From Cafeteria roenbergensis (taxonomy: Eukaryota; Sar; Bigyra; Bicosoecida; Cafeteriaceae), in the NCBI GenBank assembly GCA_008330645.1, contig VLTN01000025.1:310001-374000 (forward strand): a stretch of 64,000 bases of DNA. The letters are read 5' to 3'. The translations under genes and the position numbers were made by a program. The notes below the pieces were generated by a model. It was not told the DNA's origin. It saw only the letters and a program-made list of their open reading frames with translations, and searched no databases. This document shows, in pieces, positions 36,001-46,253 of the stretch (position 1 is the first letter of the stretch; every line of letters begins with the position of its first letter).

Positions 36001-39000
36001 GAAAAGCCGGGCGTCAGCGGCCCCCCCGAGCTGGGCGGCCTCGCGGGCACGCCGCCCTCGCCCGCGATGCGCGGCTGCACGGCCACGGCCTCGGCCACCG
36101 CTGCGGCCGACTGCTCGGAGGCGGCGTCTGCCGCTGCCGCAAGGCGCGCCCTACGGCCCTTGGCGCTGGGCCGGCGGCGGCGGGCGGAGCTCAGGCCGCT
36201 GTCGGCGCCGGAGCCGCGCACGTCCGCAGCGGCCTCCTCCACGAGGTCCTTGGCTCGGAGGTGCAGGTCGTGCTGGCGCTGCTCGAGCGCGGACAGCGTG
36301 GCGAGGGCCGCCGTGGCGTCCGACGCAAGCTTGGCCGCAACGCGCCTCCCAGAGTCCGCTTCCGCGTTGACGGACGCCTTCTCCGCAGCCGCCACTGCCG
36401 CCTCCAGCTTCTTCACTGCGGCTGCCAGGCGAGCAAGCTTGGCTGCGTTCTCCTCCTTGCCCGCCCACTCCGCGCCCTCGGGCGACGCCGGGTCGAGCGC
36501 CAGCCCGGCCGCAACGGCCTCCCGCGCCGCCTCCGCCTCCGCCTGCAGCGCCTGCGCCGCCTGCAGCCGCTCGTCCGCCTCCTTGGTGCCCGCGCCGGGC
36601 TCCAGGCCCGCGGACTCGCAAGCGTCGCTCCGGCCGATCGCCTCCGCCTCCAGCACCGACACCTTGCGCTTGAAGCCGCTGCAGCGGTCGACGTCCTCCC
36701 GCGCCGCGCGCAGCGCCCCGGCCGCCTTTGTGGCCTTGGCCTTGGCTTCGGCCTCCAGCCGGGAGGCCATGGCCCGCTCCCTGTCCCTCAGCGCCGACAG
36801 GGCCTGCGTGGCGCGCTCGCCGGCGGCCGCGGCGGTGTCCCGGTATCGCCTGGCCACGCCGTCGGAGACCATGCCCGGCTCCAGGGCGTCCAGCGTCGCG
36901 CGAGCGCCCCCGCCGCTGCCGCCGCTGCCGCCGCTGCCGCCGCTGGCGGAGGCAACAGCGTCCAGGACCAGAGCGCGCGCCGCCGCGGCCGTCCCGAGGG
37001 CGCCGTCGGCCGACCCCAGCGCCGCCGAGGCGCCGTCGCCGGGCCGCCCTGCCTTCTCGTGAAGCGCACGGCCCTCCTCCACGTTGGACTTGGCCCCCAG
37101 GAACAGCGACTCCGCCTCCCGGACCAGCGCCACGATGGCGGCGTCGGCGTCGGCCCGGGCCTTGGCCTCCTTGCCGCGCGCGGCGGCCGCCTCCACGGCC
37201 GTCACCGCGTCGATCGCGCCTCGCACCGCTCCCTCCAGGCCCTCTCCCGACCGCAACACCGCCCGTTGCGCCGCCGCGCGGCTCTCCGGGCTGGACGCAG
37301 CCTTGACCCTGTCCATGGCGTCAGCCATCTCTGCCAGCAGGTCCTTGAGAGACGCGAGCTTGCGCCTGGCGTCGCCGTCCACCTCCACCCCGGCCTCCGC
37401 AGCGGTGGCCTCCGCGGCCTCCACCCGCGGAAGCAGCCCCGCGAGCCTGTCCTCCGCCGCCAGCACTCGCTCCTCCATGGCGGTGCTCTCGGCGGCGAGC
37501 CGCTTCCCCTCCTTGGCCGCCTTGCGCAGCCGGACTGCGTCCGCCAGAGACGCCTGCTCCTGCCGCAGCCTGGACGTCAGCGTCCTCGCCTTGGGGGCGA
37601 GCTCCGTCAGCCGCTCGGCGCGCTCGAAGGCCCTGGCAGCGCGCTCCTGCTCGGGCATGAGGTCGTCGGGCACGGCCGCGTCCGCCGCCTCCTCGTCCTG
37701 CACAGCCTTGAGCTCCCCGAGCACGCGCTCCAGCTCGCCGCGGGTCCCCTGCACCGCGGCGTGGCCGGCGCGGACAGAGTCCTTGTCGTGACGCACAGCG
37801 TCGGCCCCTCTGCCAGCGCCAGCGCCGCCCACGGAAGAGGCGTCGTCGCCGTCGTCCGCTCCGTCGATGGTGACCTCCTCCGCCTCGGAGGCCAGGTTGT
37901 CCAGCTCGGGCGCCAGCCTCTCAACTTCCGCCTGCGCGGCCTTGCCGGCGTCGCCCAGAGCCGCCGTCACCGCCTTCTCGGCGGCCCGCTGCGCCCGCTC
38001 CAGCTCCGCCCGGGCCTCGCCGTACCGCTCAAACGCCGGCTGCTTGGCGGGGTCGGACAGTGAGGCGTGTTCCAGGCCTTCCCGGAGCTCGGTCACGTTG
38101 CGCACTGCACGGGCGAGGCGCTCCATGTCGGGGGGCGGGGCCGCACTCGAGCCCTCGCCCGAAATCCCGGCGGCCTTGAGCGCCGCCCGCAGCTCCCCGA
38201 CGCGCTTCCCGGCACGCTCCAGCGCAGCGTCCGTGCCCGCGACCACCTTGCCCGTGGTGGCCGCCGTGGCGAGGTCTGACAGGCGGCGCTGCCCCTTCTG
38301 AAGCCGCTTCAGGGCCTGCGCCGCGCCCTCGGCCCCCTCCGCGGCCAGCTCCCGCCTGCGCTCGGGGTCCGGCTCGGAGACGACCTCCGCGCGGCGCGCC
38401 CGCAGCCTGGCGACCAGGTCCTCCGCCCTCTCGAGCTCGTGCGACGCCGGGACGAGCACGCTGTCGGCGGACGCCTCCCCCTCGCCGAGCTCCCGCAGCT
38501 TCTTGTGCCGGCGCCGCGCCTCCTCGGCGTCCTGCTCCGCGGCCGCGACCTGTGCCTCGAGCAGCTTCAGGTCGCCGTCCGTCTGGGCCGCCACCGCCTG
38601 CTTGCTCGCCTGCCTGGCCGCCTCCACCGCCTCCGTGACGCGAGCCACGGCGTCGTCGGGCAGCTCCCCGCCGGCGCGGCCCTCGCTCGCCGCCGCCGCC
38701 TCCTCCTCCTCCGCCGACCGCAGGGCAGCCTTGGCGGCCGCGATCGCGCGCTCAAGCTCCGCGATGCCCGCCGCGGATTCTGCCGCGCCGGCCGCTGCAG
38801 CGGCGCTGGCTGCCTGGCTGTCCTGGCCCGCGGCCTCGCGAGCAGAGACAAAGTCGCGGCGCCCCGCCGCGGCCGCGCGCTCCCGCGCCTGCAGCTCGTC
38901 CAGCTTGCCCTGGAGGGACGCCACGGTCTCCGAGGCCTCCTCCACCCGGCGGCGCTTCGACGCTGCGCGGCGCTTTCGCGCCTCCTCCTCCTCGCGCCGC

Positions 39001-41553
39001 TGCTTGGCCTCCTCGCCCTGCGTGGCCGCCGTCTCCGACGCAAGCACCGCCTCCAGCGCGTCCGGAAGGCCCGCCACGAGCCGCTGCGCCGCGTCGGACC
39101 GCTGCTTGCTGCCCGTGGCTGAGGCCTGCACCTGCGAGGCCGCGTCCTCGAGCAGGCGCAGCGCGCCCTCTGCCTGCGCCCGCGCCTTGCCCACGCCCGC
39201 CGCCTCGGCCGCCTCGGGGTCGGAGGCCTCAAGCCGGGCTCCTCGCCGCGTGGCCTCGTCGAGCCGGCCGCGGGCCTGCTTCAGCTTGCGCTGGGCGTCA
39301 GCCAGCTGGGACTCGCTGGCCGCGCGGTCGCGCTCCATGGTGCGCGCCGTCAGGGCGGCCGAGGCCGCCCGCAGCGCAGCCCGCGCGGTCTGCACCACGC
39401 GGTCCACCCGGGGCAGCATGCGCGCCTTGCCCTCTGCGCCGGCGCGCTGCGCCATCTTCACCAGCAGGTCGGACCCCGAGAGCGCCTCCGTGGCGCGCCC
39501 GAGCGCCGCCGACACGGGCGTGTTTGCCGACTCGTCCGTCCCCGCGGGCCGCTCCATCGCGTCTCGGGCGTGCAGGGCGCGCAGCCGGGACTTGAGCGCC
39601 TCCAGCGTGGACACCGAGCCCGCCAGCGCAGACTCCACCAGCCCCGTGCTGGCCGTCTGGGCCATGCCGACCATCTCCCCGATGTCGTCGCTGTGGGCGA
39701 GGTACTCCCTCACCCGGGAGCGCTGGGCCGGGTCGGTGAGGCCCCCGGCCAGCAGCGCCGCCCGCTCCGTTGCGGCGCCCTCCAGAGCAGCCTCGAGGTC
39801 GCGCACCGGCTGGGGCGTCGTGGGGCGGGGGTGGGCGTCTCTGACGTGGTCCCTTTCGGTCTCGGACGCGGCCTCGACGACCGCCATGTCGCTCGCCTGG
39901 GCCGTGCGGACGTGGCCCTTGAGCACCGCAAGCTCCCGCTGGGCCGAGTGGATCACCTTGTCGGCAGCAGCCACCCGCTGCCCCAGCCGAGCGCCCTCGC
40001 GCATCGTCTCGCAGGCCTGGATCGCCGCCTCCACCCGCGCCTTGGCCTCGGGGGCGTCGCGCCGCACCACGGCCGCAGCGGCGCGCTGGCGCTCCCTGGC
40101 CGACGGCTCGCGCCGGGCCGCCTCCTCGGCCGCCCGCAGCTGCTCCAGCGCCCCCTTGGCAGCCGTGAGCTCCTCCAGCAGCGGCTCTGCAGCGGCGTCG
40201 GCGTCGCCCCCGCTGTCCTTGGTCTGCTGCCTGAACGCCGACACGTCGTCTCCCAGGGCCGCCACCCGGTCCCGAAGGCTCTCGTACTCGCCGCGCGCAG
40301 CGGTCAGGTGCCGGCCCGCGATGCTGGCCTCGGCCTCGCCCATGGCGGCCTCGGCGAGCGCCAGCGCGCCCTCGAGGCGCTGCGCCGCGGCCTGGGCGGC
40401 AGCCACCGCCACGTCGTCCACCGCGGCCATGGAGGGCGGGGCCGCCGTAATTGCCCGCAGCTCCGCCGTGGCAGACCGCGCGGCGGCGATGGCCTTGCCG
40501 GCTGCGTCGTCGGGCGCCCCGTCCTCCCGGTGCTCCTTCTCCAGCTCCGTGAGGCGGCCCATGAGGGCGTCCGCGCTGGCCGCCTTGCGCTTGAACGCCT
40601 GGGCAGCGCGCTTCCCGGCGTCCGCGCGCTTCCGCTCCCGCTCCTGCCTGTCGGCGCGCGACTCGGCGTCCTCCACCGCCGCCTCGGCCTCGTCCAGCGA
40701 AGCCACCAGGGCCGGCACGCCGGCCACGGCGTCCCTGGCCCGGTCGTCGTACCGCGGGTCGTCCTCGTCGGCCTCCTGCGCCCGCTGAATCGCCGCCCGC
40801 AAGCGCCGCTCCTTGGAGGCCACCTCCGCCATGGCGCCGCCCACGCCGGCAGCAGCGTGGCTGTCCGGGTCGCGCCCTTCGACGGCAGCCGCCCGGTCCA
40901 CCAGGCTCTTAAGACGCTCCATCGCCTGCACGACGGACCCGCTCGCAGCGGCAAGGTCCTTCCGGGACTGCTCCCGCGTGCGCTTGTCCGTCGCGTACGC
41001 CGCCGCGCTGAGGGCGTCGCGGAGGGCCTGCCGTGCTTGCTTGGCCGCCCGGGCCAGCTTGGGCAGCGCCGCCGCCTGCGCCTCCGCGCCGCTCTCGTCG
41101 GAGCCGCCCACCCTGCTGACCACGTCCGCGTTGGCGAGCGTCTCGTTCGCGCGGTCCAGCGCAGCCACAACGGCGGCGGTCGTGGGCCGCCCGGCGGAGC
41201 TCGCGCTCTCGTTCTCCCACCGGCGCAGGCTGCCCTCTGCGGCGCGGATCTGGCTCAAGTCCTCCTTGGCGTCCGCCGCCGCGGCGCGCACCGCGTCGTG
41301 GCAAGCCGCCTCCGTCGACGCCTGCATGTCGGCGCAGCGCTTGCCCTGCTCCGTGTACCGCAGGAGGCTGGGCTGGTGCTCCGCGGACGTCAGCTCGAGG
41401 CCGCCCACCCGCTCGCGGAGGCGGCGGAGGCTCTTGAGCTCGCCGGTGAGCACCTCGAGGGCGCCGTCCGCGCGGCCGAGAGCGTCGGCGGTGCGCGAGA
41501 AGGTGCCCGGCACGGGCACGCCTCCCCCCGGGGCGCCGTCCGCGGAGCCTGCA

Positions 41554-41589
<36 letters not shown>

Positions 41590-44500
41590 GAGGCCGAGCC
41601 CGGCCCGCCGGGGCTCATCGCAGCCGCGGAGGCTGCGCCCCCTCGCCTGCCCCCCGCACCTGCGGCGGCGGCCTTGGCGCGAAGGGCGGAGCGGCGCTCC
41701 TCCGACGCCTGCTCCAGCAGCGCCCTGGCCGCGGCAAGCAGCTTGTTCAGCCGCGAGGAGGTGCGCTCGCCGTTCATCAGCCCGACGTCCACGTCGTTCA
41801 CCTTGCGCCCGAGCGCGGCGGCCGCGCGGAACTCGGCCACCTTGGCCTGCGCGTCCTCCGCCACCCTCCGCGCCACCTCCACGGCGCGCGAGGCCTCCAG
41901 AGCGAGGGCGTGCTTTTCGGCAGCCGGGCCCGCCCTCCGGGCCTCCTCGATGGCCCGCTCCGCCTGCTTGGCGGCCCGCTCCGCCTTGGCGTGCTCGCCT
42001 CGCACCGTGGCCATGAGCTCCGTGTCGGCCGCCTCGGCCTCGTCGGCGCCGGCGTCCGCCACCGCCGCCGCCAGCAGCCGGAGCGCCTCGCCGGGGCCCT
42101 CGTGCCCTCTCAGCGACGACTCCACGTCCGCCAGCGCCGCCTCGGCCCGCTTCGAGTCCGCAGCCTCCGCAGCCGTGTCGGCTGCGCGCCTGCCGGCCCC
42201 CAGGGACCGCGCCGCCGCTGCCAGCTCGGCGTGCGCCTGCCTGGCCCTCTCCGCGTTGCCGGGCGGGGCCTCGCTCTGGGACCGCCCCAGCTCCCTCCTG
42301 GCCGCGTCGCAGGCGTCCAGTGCCTCCTGCGCGGCCTGGCTCACCGCCTTTTCGGCGTCGCGCCCGCCTCCGCCTCCGCCCCGCCCGCTGGCCGACCGCG
42401 CCATCTCCCTCGCCTGGCCGTCGACCTCCCCGCGGATCATGTCCAGGTCCTGGCAGATCTCCATCACCTCCTCCTCCAGCAGGCCGTGAGCGTCCGTCGC
42501 CAGGTCCCGCGCCACGACGCACGAGGTGCGAAACCGCTCAGTGCTCTTGGCCAGGTCGGCGAGCAGCGCGTCGGCGGCGTCCCCAGCGGCCCCTCCGTCG
42601 TCGTCTGCGCCCGAGCCGCGCCCCTCGACGCTGTCGTCGTCGCCGTCCCCGTCGTCAGCAGCGCTGCTGCCGCCGCCGCCGCGGCCCCTGCGGATGCGCC
42701 GCGCCCTGCTGCCGGAGCGGCCCGCCCCCGACGCGAACGCCTCGAGGGCCACGGCCGCCCGCCGGGCCGCGGCCTGGTCCTTCGCCGCCTTGTCCATGGC
42801 CGCCTTGGCCGTCCGGACCCCGCCCAGCCGCCGCACGGCGTCTGCCGCGCGCTCCTCCGGCGCCCTCAGGTCCACGCCGGGCACCATGTCCATGCCGCCC
42901 GCCACCGGCGCCACGTCCGCGAGCGCGTTGCGCATAGCCTCCGCCGCGCTGAGTGTCCGTTGCGCCACGCCGTAGTCCTCGTCCACCTCCTGCAGCGCCG
43001 CCAGCGCCCGAGACACTCGCGTCCTCGCGGCCGCGCGCTCGCGGTGCGTCACGGCGTTGCGCGCGTCCGACACGGCCGGCCCCAGCAGCCGCACCGCCTC
43101 CCGCAGCTCTGCCAGGTTGGGCCGCCCCCCCGCCCCCGACGCGCACTCCTGCACGGAGCGGAGGGCCTTTTCCGCCCGGCGCAGCGCCTCGGACGCCCGG
43201 TCGACCCGCGCCGTCCGCGGCCGGCCGTCCCTGCCGCCGGCCCGCGCCCCCCTGCCGTCAGCCGCCGGCAGGGACCGCAGTCGCTCCTGCAGGGCGTCGA
43301 GCTGCATGCGCTGCATGGCGATGTCCCCCGCCACCGCGCTGGCCTCGCCCGCCCCCTCCGCGGCGTCCACGGCGGCCTCTAGGGCCTTGGACGCGGCGGC
43401 GGCCTCCTCCTCCGCCTCCACCAGCCGCTGGGCCGCGGAGGCCGACGCCGGCGACGAGTCCGCCAGCTTTCGCAGCGTCTCGGCCTTGGCGATCTTGGCC
43501 CCGGCCTCCCTTGCCGCGCTGTCCACAGCGTCCTGCGCGAGCGGGTCGGTCGGCGTGCCGCCCTCCGCGGCGGCCTCCTCCAGGCGCCGGGCCCGGGCCC
43601 TCGCGGCGTCCACGCGGCGCCTGTGGTCCTTGATGTGCTCCGAGGCCGCCGCCGCCTTTTGAACCAGCTCCTCCGGCAGAGGCTCGGGCGGGCCAGGCGC
43701 CAGCGTGGACCGCGACACGGACGAGGACCGCGGCGGGCCCAGCGCGCCCACGCTGCCCATGGACGGGATCCTGGCGCCCAAAGCCCCGCCGCCCGCGCTG
43801 CCCACCGCGCCCGAGTGGGCGCCAGAGACGGTGATGGCACCGCCGTCAGGACCGGCGTGCGAGTGCGTGAGGCCGCTGTCGACAGCCAGGACCGGCTGGC
43901 TCGCCGAACCGACGGCGCCCCCGCGGGGAGTAGCCCGGTCGAACTCGATGGGGCTGGGCGCGCGCTTGGAGCGCGCGCCCCCGTCATCGCCGCCGCCAGC
44001 TGCGGCCGACGCCGCGTAGGCGGCATCCTCCTCCGCCTCCCGTCTGCGGCGGTGGCGCTGCCTGCGCTCCTCGTCTTCGTCCTCCTCGCGACGGCGCCGC
44101 GCCCTCCGCCGGCGCCGGGCTTCGTCGTCCTCGTCTCGCTGCCGCCGGCTGGGGGGGTCCTCACCCCTGGCCCGCGCCTCGGCGTCCGCCGCGTCCTCCT
44201 CCCGCCGGTACCGCTCCCGACGGGCCTCGTCCTCGTCCTCCTCCTGCCGGCGCCGGTCCCGGCGGCGGCGCCTCGCCTTGTCCTCCTCGTCCCTTCGCCG
44301 CCTGCTTGGAAGCGGCTCGCCCCTGGCCCGCGCCTCGGCGTCCGCCGCCTCCTCCTCCCGCCGCCTCTGCCGCCTGCGCCGGTCCTCCTCCTCCTCGCGC
44401 TCCCGCCGGCGCTCGTGGCGGCGGCGGCGCTCCTCCTCGTCCTCGGGTCGCCTCGACCCGCTGCGCCGGGAGCGGTCGTCCTCGCCGTCCGGCCGGCGCC

Positions 44501-45877
44501 GGCGGCGGTGGCCGTCGGCGTCGTATGCATCGTCGTCCCCGCGCCTGGGGCCGCGGCTGCCGCCGCCATCCTTGTCCTCGTCCTCGTCGCGGCGGCGCCG
44601 GCGGTCGCGGCTGCGGGAGTCCTCCCAGGCCTCCCCGCCGCGCCCGCGGTCGTCGCGCCCGCGGTCATCGCGCCCGCGGTCGTCGCGCCCGCGCGCGGAC
44701 ATGGGGCCGTCGGCGGCGGGGTCGCGCCGAGCCGACCTGCCGCGGGCCGTCGCGGGCTCGCTCGGGTACCGCCCGTCCCGCCCCGGCCTCTCCCGCCGGC
44801 CGGCGCGGCTGCGGTCGTCGCGCGACCCCCTGGGCTCCCCAATGTCGCCCTCGGCCTCCTTGAGGCGGGCCGCAGCCGCGGCGCGAACGGACGCCGGCGT
44901 CGGGTAATGGCCGCCCCGGTCGGAGCGCCCAGCCGCGGCTGCACGGGCCGCCTCCAGAGCGTGCGCCCGAGCTCGCTCCTCGTCCGTGCTCGGCACCGGA
45001 ACCGGGCCGTGGTTCTCAAACTCGTAGTCGCTCACCAGCTTGGGCCCGTACAGTCCCGCCGCAATGATGCGCGTCGCCTCTGTGGCCTTGGCCACGTTCT
45101 GGCGCTTAAAGGGCCCCTGGATGGTGCGGCCGAGGTCTTTGCGGCGCAAGAAGCTCTTGGACTCGGTGATGGGCCTTCTGCCCTCACTGCTCTCGCTGCC
45201 GGCCGCGACCTCCTCCCGCGCATGCCGAATGGCAGCGCCGGCACTCCCGCCGGGGGAGGCAGGGCGAGCGGCCGCCCTTCGAGGCACTCTGCGGGGCGGG
45301 CGTCACGGGATCGCGCGCGAGAGAAATGGTTGCTGGATGAGTCGGTGCGGCAGCTTTTGAGCCCGAAGCGCCCGCCAGCTCCCCCCCCCCTCCCCGCGCA
45401 CGCGCGCACACGCCCCGGCGTACGGGGCGCCGGATCCGACATGCGATGGAGCGCGCGCCACCCTTTGTCGCGCTCCCCCCGCGGCTCGGCAGGGGGAGGG
45501 CGGAGACGCGATGGGCCGGCGCGAGAGCCACCACGCCACACCACAGCAGCTTGCTGCTCGCCCGCGCCGCAAGCAAGGGAAAAGCCCTCCCCCCCCGGCC
45601 CCAGGGCACAGCGACAGCAGGCACGCTGGGCCAGGTTCAGCATCGGGCCCGCGCCCGTGCGCACGGCCGGCCCGCGCGGCCACGATGCGGCTGTTGCTGC
45701 GCGCGTCCGAGGGACGAGCCTGGGGGTGGCCGAAGGGAAACACCCGTGCAGCTCGCCGAGCGAGCCGAGGCATGCATCCCACACCAGGGCGGGGACGCGC
45801 GGAAGGCGGCGAACAAGCAGGGCTCACTCTCCCCTTCCGTCGGAGCGGCTTCGGCCGCCCGAGCGCATGACCTGCAT
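30015..45877 (-). CDS. Giant (~5,107 aa) Ala/Glu/Arg-rich helical-repeat protein of unknown function
   Basis: A 50-bp first exon (45877-45828) joins in phase with one 15,274-bp exon (45288-30015). The long frame has no ATG near its 5' end, which is why an upstream exon is needed. The N-terminus has a non-repetitive block (ITESKSFLRRKDLGRTIQGP, then AAGLYGPKLVSDYEFENHGP) that looks conserved. Next comes an Arg/Asp/Glu-rich low-complexity region with 5- and 52-residue repeats (~44030-44700). Then about 4,000 residues of helix-forming, Ala-rich sequence follow. These recur as degenerate units of roughly 105-125 residues, each with L..A...L..L, a Pro/Gly/Asp-rich loop and A..A..AL..A. The C-terminal ~400 residues are disordered and Pro/Gly/Tyr/Met-rich, with an aromatic patch NPATGQWYHLHPM before a basic tail. 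No catalytic domain, signal peptide or membrane segment was seen. A long scaffold or cytoskeletal rod is a guess. I do not recognise the family. Confidence 0.75.
44030..44400 (-). repeat. 52-residue (156-bp) coding repeats, Arg/Glu/Asp-rich
   Basis: The segment AADAEARARGE(P/D).PSRR recurs 52 residues apart (DNA near 44164 and 44320) with partial further copies on either side. The units sit in the charged N-terminal region of the giant protein. They look like recent in-frame tandem duplication. Confidence 0.75.
44641..44700 (-). repeat. 15-bp tandem repeat encoding Asp-Asp-Arg-Gly-Arg units
   Basis: About four copies of a 15-bp unit (cgcccgcggtcgtcg on the + strand) encode repeated DDRGR on the minus strand, in the charged N-terminal region of the giant protein. 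Confidence 0.85.
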
Positions 45878-46253
45878 CGCTCCACAGGGGGAATCAAGAC
45901 GGGCAACGCCTCCGGCCTTGCGGGTCTCTGGCCGCTGCAGCCGTCGGCCAGGCTACCGCAGGCGATCCCTCGTCTGGAAGCCGAGGTGGTCAGCGATGGC
46001 CAATCCCGGCCCGCACACGGCGCAGGCGCGAGGCCCTGGCACTCCCGGTTGCCTGTGGGGGTCGCGCCTGGCGCCGGCAATCGGACCGGACGACGAGCGA
46101 CGTATATGCGCCGCGCGGGCAAATATTTCCGGCAGAGCCGGTTGCCCTTGACTGCCCGTGGCAGCTGCGGTGCAACGTGCCGTCGTCAACCTGGGAGCAA
46201 GTTGACGCGGGGAGCTCACTCGTCGGCGCAGGGCGCGAGCCGAGCTTGGCGCC
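45878..46253. promoter_or_regulatory. Divergent promoter interval, giant gene / flavocytochrome gene
   Basis: 376 bp between divergent start codons. It contains the AT-rich spots CGTATATG (~46100) and AAATATTT (~46121), which stand out against the GC-rich background and could be core promoter elements for either gene. Assignment is by position. Confidence 0.35.

Noticed and set aside
30651-46151. Very long plus-strand open frames (up to ~1,480 residues) opposite the giant gene
   Set aside because: They are antisense shadows. At this GC content with G/C-ending codons, stops are rare on the opposite strand, and their translations show no family motif and only low-complexity Arg/Gly/Pro sequence.
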